Source: Vicinamibacterales bacterium (GTDB taxonomy: Bacteria > Acidobacteriota > Vicinamibacteria > Vicinamibacterales > 2-12-FULL-66-21). Taken from it: a stretch of DNA of 64,000 bases. Below the pieces are notes generated by a model that worked only from the letters and a program-made list of their open reading frames with translations, was not told where the DNA came from and did not search any database. Below are positions 35,820-45,980 of the stretch, in pieces (the stretch's first letter is position 1; each line of letters starts with the position of its first letter). The stretch lies in assembly GCA_036496585.1 (NCBI GenBank), contig DASXLB010000015.1, positions 62,001 through 126,000 on the forward strand, in the 5' to 3' direction. Made by a program: the position numbers and the translations under genes.

Positions 35820-38800
35820 ATGACATCGGGGCAGCGGCCAGCTTCTCGGTCACGCGCGTATCTGCGCCGCACGCTGCAGATCGCGGCGTTCGTCGGCACG
35901 CTGGTGGTCGGCGTCATTGCGCTGGCGCTCATCGCCTCGCAGACGCCGTGGTTCCGCGACTGGCTCCGGCGGTTCGTCGTGCGCGAGGCCGGCAGCTATG
36001 TCAACGGCACCGTGTCGATCGGCAGCCTGGGCGGGAATGTGTTCTACGGCATCGAGCTCGGCGATGTCGCCATCGACGTCAACGGCGAGCACGTGGTCAC
36101 GCTCGAGCACGTGGAGATCAAGTACAGCCTCGCCGAGCTCGTGTCGACGGGCATGACCGTCCGGCGGATCGTGGTGCAGCGGCCGTACGCCCTGCTCCGG
36201 CACGACGCCGCCGGCTGGAACGTGGCGAGTCTCGTCAAGAGACAGCAGCAGGAAGCGGATCGCCAGGGGCCGGGCCGGCCGCTGTCGCTGCCCGACATCG
36301 AGATCGTCGACGGCCGGCTCGCGATCGACGATCGCGCCCCGTCGCCGCTCTACAGGCTGCCGTCACGGATCGACGGGCTGAATGCGAAGGGCGGGTTCGC
36401 CTACGAACCGGTGCACTACAGCGTGACGCTCGATCGCGTCGGGTTCAACGGCCACGCGCCGGACCTCACCGTCACGGCGCTCAGCGGCCGCGTCGGTACG
36501 CGAGACGACGATCTGCACGTCGAGACGCTGTTCCTGCAGACCGCGCAGAGCTCCGCGACGATCGACGGCGTGGTGCGGAACTACCTGGCTACTCCCTCGC
36601 TGCAAGTCAGCCTCTCGGCGCCGCGCGTGTCGGTCCCGGAGTTGGCGGGTGTACTCCCGCCAGTGAAGGGCTACGACCTGCATGGGAAGCTCGATCTGAA
36701 GGCGACCGGCCCCGACAACGACCTGCAGCTGGCGGTCAACGTCGCGTCGGAGGCAGGAGCGATTCACGGGACGCTGCGAGGCGACGCGCAGGCCCCGGAT
36801 TTCGCACTGCGCGGCGATGTGTCGGCCGAACATCTCGACCTGGCACCGCTGCTTCAGGATCCGTCGCGGACAAGCGACATCACCGGGGCAGCGAAGCTGG
36901 ACGTGCGGCTGGCGTCGAACCCGGCGTCGGCGCCGCTCATCGACCGTGTGCGCGGCACGGTCACCTTCGACGGCCCGCGCGTCGTCGCGGAGGGCTACAC
37001 CACGACCGGCGTCCATCTTTCGGCCCAGGCGCAGGGGCGCCGCGTCAATCTCGACGCCCGCGCCAACGCCTACGGCGGACGCGCGAGCGTGAAGGGAGCC
37101 GTCACGGTGCCCTCCGCCACCGGTGAGCCGCTGGCGTTCGACGTCACCGGACAAGCGTCGCACGTCGACCTCGCGGGGCTGCCGCGCGCGACCGGCGCGC
37201 CACGCGTCAGGACCGACCTGAACGTCGAGGCGTTCCACGCGCAGGGATCGGCGGGGAAATCGACGAACGTGGAGGGTTCGGCGACGTGGGGACGGTCGAC
37301 CGTCGCCGACGGGACGATCGTCGGCGGCACGCAGACGGAAGTTTCGGTTGCGTTCGGGCCGGGCAAGGCCGGTCTTCAGTCGGCGACCTATGCGGCGCGC
37401 GGTGAAGTGCGGGACGTCAACCTCCGGCGGGTCGGGCAGGCATTCCAGATTGCCGCGCTCGACAGTCCGGAGTACGACAGCCGCATCAACACGACCTTCG
37501 ACCTGAAGGGCAGCGGCATTGCCCTCGACCGTATGCGGCTCGATGGCACGGCGACGGCCGTGGACTCGCACATCTACGGCGGCACGGTGCCGCGGCTCGT
37601 GGTCGAGGCGCACCTCGCCAACGGTGCGGTGAACGGCCGCGCCACTGGCGAGCTGCGCGGCTTCGATCCGGCGCGGATCGCGAAAGATCCGCAATACAAA
37701 GGAGAGGTCAACGGCGCCGTCGACGCCGCCTTTGGCATCGCGAACATCCACGCGCCGATGACCGCCGACGCGATCACCGCCGATGGTCGGCTGACCATCG
37801 CCCCAAGCGAGGTGGCCGGGTTCAGGATCGACAGCGCGGATATCGAAGGGCAGTACGCGAACCGCCGCGGCGTGCTGCGGCGGGCGACCGTGAAGGCATC
37901 AGATCTCGACGTGACGGCCTCCGGCCCGATCGTGCTCGACGAGAGCGGCCAGACCAACGTGAAGTATCACGTCGCCGCCAGCGACCTGGCGGCGCTTGGC
38001 AAGCTGGCCGGTCAGCCGGACCTGTCGGGGTCCGCCATCCTCGACGGCGCGATCACCGGGAACGGCTCGTCGCTGCGCATCGCCGGTGCACTCGACGGAT
38101 CGAACGTCGGCTACCAGGACGACAAGGCGCTGGACCTCAACAGCCACTACACCGTGACCGTTCCCGACCTGCAGTTCACGCGGGCGGCCGTGCAGGCCCA
38201 GACGACCGGCTCGTTCATCCAGGCAGCCGGCCTCCAGATCAATACGCTGACGCTCGCGACGACCTACGCGAATCAGACGCTCGACTTCCAGACGCATCTC
38301 GCGGCGGGACCGGACGGCGGCCCCACCAACCAGCCCCGCGAGCTCGACGCGTCCGGCTCGGTCGTCTTTCATCCCGACCACCAGGAGATCCACCTGCCGT
38401 CGCTGGCGCTGCGCACGCAGGGCGTCGAGTGGAAGACGGCGCCCGGCAGTCAGACGGCGATCGAATACGGCGCGAACCGCGTCACCGTAAACGACCTGCA
38501 TCTCGTCAACGGCGATCAGTCGCTGGCGGCCTCGGGCAGTTTCGCGCTGGGCAGTAACCCGCAGATCGGCGGCCTCACCGTCGAGGCGAAGAACGTCGAC
38601 CTCGCCCAGCTCGAGAAGCTGGCCATGCAAGACCGCGGCTTCACCGGACGCCTCAACGCGAACGCGACGTTGTCGGGCAATGCCAAGGCGCCCGACGTGA
38701 AAGGGCACGTCGACGTGCAGAACGGCGGGTTCCAGCAGTTCACATATCAGTCGCTTGCCGCCGACGGCTCATTCGTCAACGACCGCATCGCCATCGACGC

Positions 38801-40412
38801 GCGGCTGGTGCAGGCGCCGGGTGTCGAACTGACGGCGGCGGGAACGGCGCCGATGAGCGCGCTCACCGCGAAGGCCGCGCCTGGCGACGAGCACGTCACC
38901 CCGGCGCCCGGACAGGGCATCGATCTGCATGTGCAGTCGACGCGCATCGATCTCGGGATCGTGCAGGGGTTCACTCGTCAGATCACCAACGTGACCGGCA
39001 CGGTTCAGGCTGACGTCCAGGTCACCGGCACGGCCGCCGATCCGCACCTGAACGGGTTCGTCGACTTTCAGAACGGCGCCTTCTCGATTCCGCAGGCAGG
39101 GACGCGGTTCACCGGCATGACCACCCGCATCGAGCTGCAGCCGGATCGGGTTCGCGTCCCACGATTCCAGATCCTCGATCAACACGGCAAGGCGCTGACG
39201 ATCGAGGGGGAGCTCGCGGTCCACGAGCTCCAGGGGGGGGCCGTCGACGTGGCGATCGACGCCGACGACTTCAAGCTGTTCGACAACGAGCTGGGGAACG
39301 TCCATCTCGAGACGCACCTCAAGCTGACCGGCGAGCTGCGGCGTCCGCGGATCGAGGGAGAGGTGCACGCCGACGCGGCGCGCCTCGAGATCGACCGGAT
39401 CCTCCTCCTCACCGCGAGCCCGTACTCCGAGCAGGCGCTGCCCGATGTGGTCTCGGCCGAGGACACCGAGACGTCGAGCATGGGGGCCGACCAGGCCACG
39501 CGCGCGGCGCTCGAGAAGGGGCGCGCCATCGCGGCCGCCGCGGCGCCGGGACAGAATGCGACCGCCCCAGCGACGCCACCGCCGGCCGGGCTCTTCTCCG
39601 CTCTTGCGCTCGACGTCCACCTCGTCGCGCCCGACAACCTGGTGATGCGAGGCGATGACCTCCACCCGGGCGGTCCGAGCACGATGGCGGTCGGCTCGCT
39701 GAACGCGACGGTCGGCGCCGACGTGCAGATTGTCAAGAAGATCGACGGCCCAATCACGATCCGCGGGACCGCCGACACGGTGCGCGGTTTCTACGAATTC
39801 CAGGGGCGGCGGTTCACGCTGCAGCGCGGCGGCACGGCGCAGTTCACCGGCGGCGCCGACATCAACCCGCTGCTCAACGTGACGGCCGAGCGCCTGATTC
39901 CCAACACCGGGGTGACCGCGCGCATCCACGTCACCGGTACGCCGCGCGCGCCGAAGCTGACGCTGACGAGCGATCCGCCGCTCGACGAAGCCGACATCCT
40001 GTCGCTCATCGTGTTCAACCGCAACATCAACGACCTCGGTTCCGGCGAAAAGGCGTCGCTCGCCGAGACCGCGGGCGGTATCGCCAGCGGCTTCGTCGCG
40101 CAGTCGCTGGGCAAGTCGATCGGCAAGGCGCTCGACGTCGATCTCTTCGAGATCACCACGACCGATCCCGAGACGGGAGAGAGCGCCGGCGGCGTGACGC
40201 TCGGCAAGCAGGTCAGCGATCGTGCATTCGTGCAGTTCCGGCAGCAGTTCGGCAACCGCAGCTTCACCGAGTTCATGCTCGAGTACCAGCTGGCAAAATT
40301 CCTGCGCCTCGACCTGCAGACCGCGCCGCAGTCGAGCGGCGTGGCGAACCGCCTGACGCAGCGGCGGGTCGAGCGGGCGGGCGTTGACCTGATTTTCTTC
40401 TTCAGCTACTAG
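35820..40412 (+). CDS. tamB: TamB-like translocation/assembly module protein (1530 aa)
   Basis: One N-terminal membrane helix (residues ~18-42, LQIAAFVGTLVVGVIALALIA) anchors a very long periplasmic chain of beta repeats of the AsmA/TamB type (for example IGSLGGNVFYGIELGDVAI and VHVTGTPRAPKLTLTS-like units). The C-terminal DUF490 domain has PPLDEADILSLIVFNRNI and QFGNRSFTEFMLEYQL. TamB-like proteins form a hydrophobic groove bridging the two membranes for lipid transfer or protein insertion. It is coupled to the Omp85 gene upstream. Length is typical. Confidence 0.92.
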   Translation: MTSGQRPASRSRAYLRRTLQIAAFVGTLVVGVIALALIASQTPWFRDWLRRFVVREAGSYVNGTVSIGSLGGNVFYGIELGDVAIDVNGEHVVTLEHVEIKYSLAELVSTGMTVRRIVVQRPYALLRHDAAGWNVASLVKRQQQEADRQGPGRPLSLPDIEIVDGRLAIDDRAPSPLYRLPSRIDGLNAKGGFAYEPVHYSVTLDRVGFNGHAPDLTVTALSGRVGTRDDDLHVETLFLQTAQSSATIDGVVRNYLATPSLQVSLSAPRVSVPELAGVLPPVKGYDLHGKLDLKATGPDNDLQLAVNVASEAGAIHGTLRGDAQAPDFALRGDVSAEHLDLAPLLQDPSRTSDITGAAKLDVRLASNPASAPLIDRVRGTVTFDGPRVVAEGYTTTGVHLSAQAQGRRVNLDARANAYGGRASVKGAVTVPSATGEPLAFDVTGQASHVDLAGLPRATGAPRVRTDLNVEAFHAQGSAGKSTNVEGSATWGRSTVADGTIVGGTQTEVSVAFGPGKAGLQSATYAARGEVRDVNLRRVGQAFQIAALDSPEYDSRINTTFDLKGSGIALDRMRLDGTATAVDSHIYGGTVPRLVVEAHLANGAVNGRATGELRGFDPARIAKDPQYKGEVNGAVDAAFGIANIHAPMTADAITADGRLTIAPSEVAGFRIDSADIEGQYANRRGVLRRATVKASDLDVTASGPIVLDESGQTNVKYHVAASDLAALGKLAGQPDLSGSAILDGAITGNGSSLRIAGALDGSNVGYQDDKALDLNSHYTVTVPDLQFTRAAVQAQTTGSFIQAAGLQINTLTLATTYANQTLDFQTHLAAGPDGGPTNQPRELDASGSVVFHPDHQEIHLPSLALRTQGVEWKTAPGSQTAIEYGANRVTVNDLHLVNGDQSLAASGSFALGSNPQIGGLTVEAKNVDLAQLEKLAMQDRGFTGRLNANATLSGNAKAPDVKGHVDVQNGGFQQFTYQSLAADGSFVNDRIAIDARLVQAPGVELTAAGTAPMSALTAKAAPGDEHVTPAPGQGIDLHVQSTRIDLGIVQGFTRQITNVTGTVQADVQVTGTAADPHLNGFVDFQNGAFSIPQAGTRFTGMTTRIELQPDRVRVPRFQILDQHGKALTIEGELAVHELQGGAVDVAIDADDFKLFDNELGNVHLETHLKLTGELRRPRIEGEVHADAARLEIDRILLLTASPYSEQALPDVVSAEDTETSSMGADQATRAALEKGRAIAAAAAPGQNATAPATPPPAGLFSALALDVHLVAPDNLVMRGDDLHPGGPSTMAVGSLNATVGADVQIVKKIDGPITIRGTADTVRGFYEFQGRRFTLQRGGTAQFTGGADINPLLNVTAERLIPNTGVTARIHVTGTPRAPKLTLTSDPPLDEADILSLIVFNRNINDLGSGEKASLAETAGGIASGFVAQSLGKSIGKALDVDLFEITTTDPETGESAGGVTLGKQVSDRAFVQFRQQFGNRSFTEFMLEYQLAKFLRLDLQTAPQSSGVANRLTQRRVERAGVDLIFFFSY

Positions 40413-40473
40413 CGTTCAGACGCCGGACTATCTTCGAATTGCGGTGGCAACCAGCGGCGCGGCGGGCCTTCGT

Positions 40474-42903
40474 TCAGTCGATCCGAAGCGCGTCTGCCGG
40501 CTGAATCGAGGCAGCTCGGTTCGCTGGAATCGCGGCGGCCATCATCGTCGTGACAAACAGCACCAGGCTGACCGCGACGAGCATGACCGGATCATTCAGA
40601 CTGCCGATCGACCACTGAGCGACAACCTTGTTCAGCCCCACGCTCAGTACGAGACCGGCGAAGAGGCCCGCGACGATGGCCGCGGCCGCCGGCAGCACCG
40701 CGGCGTTGACGATGCGCCCGCGACCGGCGCCGAGCGCCATACGGATGCCAAATTCTCTGGACCGGCAGGACACCGCGTACGACACGACACTGTAGAGTCC
40801 GACCACTGCGAGCATCAGCGCACACACCGCGAAGCCGAGCAACAGCAACGTCACGAACCGCTCACGCGCCCATCCCGCGTTGGCCAGCTCGTCTTCCGCC
40901 GTGCGTACCCCGTTCACCGGTTGATTTGGATCGACGGTACGCACCGCCTCCCGAATCGAACGGGTCATCGAAAGCGGCTCGTGACTCGTCCGCAGGATCA
41001 CATTCAGGGAATCGCTCAACATGAGCGTGTACGGCACGTAGATCGACGGCGCCGGCAGGTCATGGAGACCGATATTGGGTGTGTCGCCGACAACACCGAT
41101 TATCTCGAACCAGCCGTCGCTGCCGGGCGCCGCTAGCCTGAATGGGTTGGGTGGCTTGATGTACCCGGGCATTCGAACGCGCCGTCCGATCGCGGAGTTG
41201 TCAGGCCAACGCTCACGAGCCATCGTTTGGTTGACGACGGCGACGTGGGGCGTTCCACCGCTCTCTGAATCTGACCACACGCGGCCTCGCATGAGCGGGA
41301 TCTTCATCGTCGAAAAGTAGTCGGCGCTGATCCGTTGGAGAATCGGCGCTTCGTCTCCCGGCGTGTCCCGCCCGGGAACTTCGACTACTGCCCGTTCACC
41401 CGACCGCGGTGGTATCCCGCTGTAGGTGGCGAGCGCGACCGACTCGACCTGGGGCACCCCTGCCATGCGATCCCGCAGGCGCTCGTAGAACGTGGCGCGG
41501 CCGGCCCATTCCCTGTAGGCGTTCTCTGGAAGGTTGATCGTCGCGACGATCACGTCGTGCGGATCGTAGCCAAGTGATGTCCGGTACAGATCGATGAGCA
41601 CACGGACAGCCGCACCAGTGCCCGCGAGGAGTAGCACCGTCATCGCGATTTGAGCCGCGAGCAGGAGATGATGCGCTCGCCGGCCTTGGGCGCCGGCGGT
41701 CGTCCGGACCGCCGCCGTGAGGCGCGGGCGCGAAAATGACAAGGCCGGCGACAATCCACACAGCAGGGCCGACGCCATCGCAAGGCCCGCACTGAAGAGC
41801 AAGACCGGTACATTGACGGGCACGGCCACGAGGTTCCCGACCGGAACCGAATTGGGGGGCAAGCGCCTGAGCGCGGCCGGCAGGCCCCAGTAGCCCGCCG
41901 CAACGCCCAGCGCGGCGCCTGCGACCGCCAGGAGCAGCGATTCCACGAGGAGCTGCCTCATCAATCGTCCACGACTGGCCCCAAGGGCGGCGCGCACGAC
42001 GAACTCATACGCCCGCGAGGTGCCGCGCGCCAACAGCAGAATGGACACGTTCGCACAGGCGAGCAGGAGCAGCAACAGAGACGCCGCGAAGATCAGCAGG
42101 AGGGTCGGCACGGACCCGTCCTCCCGTTGTGACTCCACCAGACCTCGTACGAGCGGACGCACCTCCTTCGAAAAGCGTTGCGGGGCGTCCTTGGCGTACT
42201 GGTCGAAGATCGGCTGAAGTCGCTGTTCCGCCATGCGTGGAGTCACGCCGGGCTTGAGACGGGCCTGGACGGTCCAGGCGACTTTCGGGTCGAACGTCAG
42301 GTCAATGGGAACGACAACCTCCGGCCCGGTGGGAAAGTATTGCCGGGGCAGCACGCCGACCACGGTGTAGGGCTCGCGATTTAGCAGGAGGGTCTGCCCC
42401 ACGGCCTCGGGCCGCCCGCCGAAGTGGCGCTGCCAGAACCGATAGGTGACCACGACGACCCGCTGGGCCTGCTCGCCGGCCGGACCGTCCGCCTCGTGGA
42501 AGACTCGTCCGAGGAGGGGTGGAACCCCGAGTACGTCCAGACCGTTCGCGGAATAGTACTGGGTGCGCACCGTTTCCGGGAGGTCCTGGCCGGTCAGCGT
42601 CATCTCCCAGGTGTTCAAGACGAAGGCGCCGCTCAGGACTTCGCTTTGTTGGAGGGCGACGAGCTGGCGAGCCGTGACAGACAGACCCCGCGTCCTCCCT
42701 GTGTCGAGCGTGCCGAGTCTGACAATCTGATCGACGTCAGCGAATGGGAAGGGATTCAGGAGCGCGGCATTCACGATGCTGAACAGCCCGGTGGCGGCGG
42801 CAATCCCGACTGCCAGGGAGACGACAGCCGTCGCGGCGAAACCGGGGTTCCGGCGGAGGATACGCAGCGCATATCGGAGATCCGCGGCGAGGCTGTCCAG
42901 CAA
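40474..42903 (-). CDS. ADOP/MacB-FtsX-like ABC transporter permease (809 aa)
   Basis: Third full-length permease: LAADLRYALRILRRNPGF leads into the first membrane segment, FtsX cores occur at ~270-400 (LLLLACANVSILLLARGTSR) and ~690-800 (LMLAVVGLYSVVSYAVSCRS), and periplasmic domains lie between. It ends AASIQPADALRID, a little different from the other two. The start is TTG at 42903, because AAGGA lies 5 nt upstream and the longer frame runs into the oxidoreductase gene. It starts 17 nt after that gene's stop, so it may be cotranscribed with it. Confidence 0.88.
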   Translation of the reverse strand: MLDSLAADLRYALRILRRNPGFAATAVVSLAVGIAAATGLFSIVNAALLNPFPFADVDQIVRLGTLDTGRTRGLSVTARQLVALQQSEVLSGAFVLNTWEMTLTGQDLPETVRTQYYSANGLDVLGVPPLLGRVFHEADGPAGEQAQRVVVVTYRFWQRHFGGRPEAVGQTLLLNREPYTVVGVLPRQYFPTGPEVVVPIDLTFDPKVAWTVQARLKPGVTPRMAEQRLQPIFDQYAKDAPQRFSKEVRPLVRGLVESQREDGSVPTLLLIFAASLLLLLLACANVSILLLARGTSRAYEFVVRAALGASRGRLMRQLLVESLLLAVAGAALGVAAGYWGLPAALRRLPPNSVPVGNLVAVPVNVPVLLFSAGLAMASALLCGLSPALSFSRPRLTAAVRTTAGAQGRRAHHLLLAAQIAMTVLLLAGTGAAVRVLIDLYRTSLGYDPHDVIVATINLPENAYREWAGRATFYERLRDRMAGVPQVESVALATYSGIPPRSGERAVVEVPGRDTPGDEAPILQRISADYFSTMKIPLMRGRVWSDSESGGTPHVAVVNQTMARERWPDNSAIGRRVRMPGYIKPPNPFRLAAPGSDGWFEIIGVVGDTPNIGLHDLPAPSIYVPYTLMLSDSLNVILRTSHEPLSMTRSIREAVRTVDPNQPVNGVRTAEDELANAGWARERFVTLLLLGFAVCALMLAVVGLYSVVSYAVSCRSREFGIRMALGAGRGRIVNAAVLPAAAAIVAGLFAGLVLSVGLNKVVAQWSIGSLNDPVMLVAVSLVLFVTTMMAAAIPANRAASIQPADALRID

Positions 42904-42920
42904 GAAAGTCCTTGGCCTGG

Positions 42921-44951
42921 CTAGTGCCTGCCGAGCAGGGCGACCTGGACCCTGGCGTCGTTGAAGCAGGCGCCGCCGCCCAGATCGGTGAGCGTGTCGG
43001 GCACCAGCGCGTTCGAGGTCGACCCGTTGTAGCTGTTCCGGCGCCAGACGCCCTTGGCGTAGGCGACCGTACCGGGACGGACGTCCGCGTTGAGATTCGC
43101 CGGGCACTGCATCTCGCCGAGCGCGTTGAACACTCGTACTGGATCGCTCTGGGCGATGCCGCGCGCCGCGGCGTCGGCGGGATGGATGTGGAGCATGGCG
43201 GCGCGCTTGCGCAGCTCGCCGAGTGTCGACGAGATCGTCTTCTCCGACGCGGGTGAAATCAGCGCCAGCGGGAAGTCGTCGCTGCCGGGATCCGCCTGGT
43301 AGCCGTAGAGCCCCGCCGGTGCGTCGTGCGCAACCGTGTCGGGATCGAGGTCGACCTTGCCGTCAGGCGTCAGCGGGAACACGTCGACGAACTGCACCGG
43401 CGTGCCGCCGTGCGGCGGTGTAGCGCTGCCGTGCTCCATCAGCTCCCGGCCGGGGCCGTCCATGCGCGTGGTGACCCGCAGCAGCGTATCGATTTCGTCC
43501 TCGGCGGTGCCGACGCCGAGCCGCTCGGCCAGCTCCGAAAACACCTGCGCGTTGGTGCGCGCCTCGCCGCACGGCTCGATCACCGGGCGGACCAGCTGCA
43601 GCGTGATCGGCCCGTACGACTTGGCGATGTCGTACTGCTCGAGGAAGGTCGTGGCCGGCAGCAGGACATCGGCGAAGCGGCAGGTGTCGGTCAATACCTG
43701 CTCGAAGACCACCGTGAAGAGGTCCTCGCGTTCGAGCCCCTGCAGCACGCGGTTCTGATCGGGGGCCGTCGTCAACGGGTTGCCGTTGTAAACGAACAGC
43801 ATCTCGACGGGCGGGGCGTCGTACGACGTCAGCGCCCGCCCGAGGTGATTCATGTTGACGAGCCGCGTCGCCGGCTCGGGCGCGTCGAGCCACTGCGCCG
43901 ATTTCAGCCCGAAGGCTGCCGAGCTCGACATCGAGAAGCCGCCGCCGCGGACGCCGAACTTGTTGGCGACCGAGGGCAACGCGAGGATCGCCGCCGCTGC
44001 GTTGCCGCCGTTGCGGTTGCGCTCGACGCCCCATCCGCAGCGGATCAGCGCCGGAGCCGAGCGCACGTAGAGATCGGCCAGCCGGCGTAGATCGGTGGCC
44101 TCGATCTGCGCTTCCGCCGCGGCCCGCTCGATCGTCCACGGCGCGGCGGCCGTGCGCAGCCGGTCGCTTCCGGTCGTGTGCTCGGCCAGGAACGCCGGAT
44201 CGGCATGCCCCTCCTCGAAGAGCACGCGGTGGAGCGCCAGCGCCAGAGGCAGGTCGGTTCCGGGGCGGGGTGCCAGGTGCAGGTCCGCCTTCTTCGCGAG
44301 GGAGGTGCGTCGCGGGTCGACGACCACCAGCGTGGCGCCTGCCTCCTGCGCCTGGTTCAGATAGGGAATCAGGTGGATACCCGACGCCGAGGGATTCACT
44401 CCCCAGAGCACGATGAGCCGGGCGTGGACATAATCCTCGTAACTGACGCCAGGCATCTTCCCGTAGAGCGCCTGGTTGGCGGCGCCGGTCGGGGCCGCGC
44501 AAATCGTCGTGGCGAGGCGCGACGTCCCGAAACGCCGCCAGAGCTCGAGGTCGTTCGTATTCTGCGTCAGCAGCCCGTTCGAGCCGCCGTAGTAGTAGGG
44601 CAGGATCGCTTCCGCCCCGCGTCGCTCCTTGATCTCCAGCATCCGCCGCGCGACGAGGTCGAGCGCTTCCGTCCAGCTCACCCGTTCGAACGTGCCGCCG
44701 CCCTTGCGGCCCGTGCGCACGGCGGGGTGGAGCACGCGGTCCTCGCCATAGACCCGATCGCCGAAGCGCCGTACCTTCGCGCAGATGAAATTGTTCGTGA
44801 CCGGGTTGGCATCGCCGCCGTCAATCTTTTGGATGCGTCCGTTTTCGACGGTGACGTCGAGGGTGCAGGAATCGGGGCAATCGAGCGGACAGGCGGTGCG
44901 GACGGTCGAATGCCCCCACCGTTCGGCGTCGGGCTGAGCTGGGCGAGCCAT
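42921..44951 (-). CDS. Molybdopterin oxidoreductase with [4Fe-4S] site (676 aa)
   Basis: C21, C25 and C29 in ACPLDCPDSC, with C57 in NNFICAKV, form the cluster site of the formate dehydrogenase/DMSO-reductase superfamily. VSWTEALDLVARRM, GVNPSASGIHLIPYL and VVVDPRRTSLAKKADL are cofactor-binding segments. The C-terminal molydopterin-binding domain (ISPASEKTISS) follows. No Tat signal is seen, so it is cytoplasmic. No partner subunit gene is adjacent. No in-frame TGA interrupts it, so it is not a Sec enzyme. The ATG is 5 nt after a TATAAT box. Confidence 0.9.
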   Translation of the reverse strand: MARPAQPDAERWGHSTVRTACPLDCPDSCTLDVTVENGRIQKIDGGDANPVTNNFICAKVRRFGDRVYGEDRVLHPAVRTGRKGGGTFERVSWTEALDLVARRMLEIKERRGAEAILPYYYGGSNGLLTQNTNDLELWRRFGTSRLATTICAAPTGAANQALYGKMPGVSYEDYVHARLIVLWGVNPSASGIHLIPYLNQAQEAGATLVVVDPRRTSLAKKADLHLAPRPGTDLPLALALHRVLFEEGHADPAFLAEHTTGSDRLRTAAAPWTIERAAAEAQIEATDLRRLADLYVRSAPALIRCGWGVERNRNGGNAAAAILALPSVANKFGVRGGGFSMSSSAAFGLKSAQWLDAPEPATRLVNMNHLGRALTSYDAPPVEMLFVYNGNPLTTAPDQNRVLQGLEREDLFTVVFEQVLTDTCRFADVLLPATTFLEQYDIAKSYGPITLQLVRPVIEPCGEARTNAQVFSELAERLGVGTAEDEIDTLLRVTTRMDGPGRELMEHGSATPPHGGTPVQFVDVFPLTPDGKVDLDPDTVAHDAPAGLYGYQADPGSDDFPLALISPASEKTISSTLGELRKRAAMLHIHPADAAARGIAQSDPVRVFNALGEMQCPANLNADVRPGTVAYAKGVWRRNSYNGSTSNALVPDTLTDLGGGACFNDARVQVALLGRH

Positions 44952-44956
44952 TCGAC

Positions 44957-44962
44957 ATTATA
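44957..44962 (-). promoter_or_regulatory. -10 box TATAAT, likely leaderless start
   Basis: A perfect TATAAT (minus strand) ends 5 nt before the ATG of the molybdopterin oxidoreductase gene. Confidence 0.5.
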
Positions 44963-44989
44963 GAGGGAGTGAGCAAGGTCAGTGGGAGC

Positions 44990-45017
44990 GGCAGTGAGCA
45001 GTGAGCTGCTCACTGCC
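44990..45017. repeat. Perfect 12-bp hairpin from GCAGTGAGCAG repeats
   Basis: GGCAGTGAGCAG and CTGCTCACTGCC pair exactly around TGAG. It lies downstream of the small acidic-tail protein gene and upstream of the oxidoreductase promoter, and has no T-run. Confidence 0.6.
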
Positions 45018-45030
45018 GACTGCCCGACGC

Positions 45031-45276
45031 TCACTCTGGTTCGATGTCCGTGCCCTCGCCGCCGGCGCCCATGTCGATACCGGTGGCTCCACTGCTGCGC
45101 GCCGGCGCCGCCGGTCCGGGCGTCACCTCGTCCGCTCCCTCGCTCATCCGGTGATGGCGATGTCGGGCGTCTGATTCATGGCGCCTGTTCGTGTCGGCCG
45201 GAAGTCCGGTCGTGCTGGATATATTGCCGAGCCCGAGGACGTCTCCGACGCGGTCTTTGCTGGATGTGTCGTCCAT
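45031..45276 (-). CDS. Small disordered protein of stress-protein type (81 aa)
   Basis: Hydrophilic, without predicted structure. It begins MDDTSSKDRVGDVLGLGN and ends with GATGIDMGAGGEGTDIEPE, a Gly/Asp tail I associate with small acidobacterial stress-type proteins, though I cannot name a family. AGGAGG is 10 nt before the ATG. The gene diverges from the Yip1 gene. Confidence 0.6.
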   Translation of the reverse strand: MDDTSSKDRVGDVLGLGNISSTTGLPADTNRRHESDARHRHHRMSEGADEVTPGPAAPARSSGATGIDMGAGGEGTDIEPE

Positions 45277-45353
45277 GTCGCTATAGCCTCCTGGCCGTTA
45301 CAAGAGCAAACCGCGTGCTGAGTTACACTGCCGGGGCTCATGGAGGGTGCCGA

Positions 45354-45905
45354 ATGGCTGATCTGACAGGACGGATGATTGGCGCGATTCAAGGGGACGT
45401 GAAGACGCTCGAAGAGATCGAAGCCGACCCGGGCGCGTTCAGCCAGGCGGTCACCGTGATCATCATCGCAGGCGTCGCGGCGCTCATCGGCAACTTCTTC
45501 CGCATCGGGGTGATCGGCGGGATCGTGCACCTCGTGGCCGCGCTCGCGGAGTACGCGTTGTTCTCGGTCCTGGTCTTTCTCATCGGCACCAAGCTGATGC
45601 CGGAACCGACGACCAAGGCGGATTTCAACGAGGTGTTCCGGACCGTCGGGTTCGCCGCGTCTCCGGGCATCTTCAGCGTGGCGGCGATCGTGCCGTTTCT
45701 CGGCCCGGTGATCTCGCTGCTGGTCGGTGTCTGGAGCCTGGTGATCGGCGTGATCGCGGTACGCCAGGCGCTCGACTATTCCAACACCGGGCGCGCGATC
45801 ATTGTCTGTCTGATCGCCGGCGTCATCTGCTGGATCGTCGTCATCGTGGTATTCCTGCCGCTGGCGCTCGCCGCCGCGGTCACCCACGCTGCGCTGACTC
45901 AGTGA
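45354..45905 (+). CDS. Yip1-domain membrane protein (183 aa)
   Basis: Four to five membrane segments (for example AVTVIIIAGVAALIGNFF and VAAIVPFLGPVISLLVGVWSLVIGVIAV) after a short N-terminal amphipathic part (RMIGAIQGDVKTLEEIE), the pattern of bacterial Yip1 proteins. Function in bacteria is unknown. GGAGGG 7 nt before ATG 45354 fixes the start. It is followed by a DUF4870-like gene in the same direction. Confidence 0.8.
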   Translation: MADLTGRMIGAIQGDVKTLEEIEADPGAFSQAVTVIIIAGVAALIGNFFRIGVIGGIVHLVAALAEYALFSVLVFLIGTKLMPEPTTKADFNEVFRTVGFAASPGIFSVAAIVPFLGPVISLLVGVWSLVIGVIAVRQALDYSNTGRAIIVCLIAGVICWIVVIVVFLPLALAAAVTHAALTQ

Positions 45906-45980
45906 ACGGGGGCGGCGTGGACGCCCCGGCTGGTTTCCGCTAGACTGTGCCCCCCAGCCCATTTCGCTCAGGAGGATTAG

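Noticed and set aside
42921..44951. Selenocysteine in the molybdopterin oxidoreductase
   Set aside because: The frame has no internal TGA. The gene is open from start to stop.
45908..45930. Terminator after the Yip1 gene (GGGGCG/CGCCCC stem)
   Set aside because: Only six base pairs and no T-run, so too weak to call.
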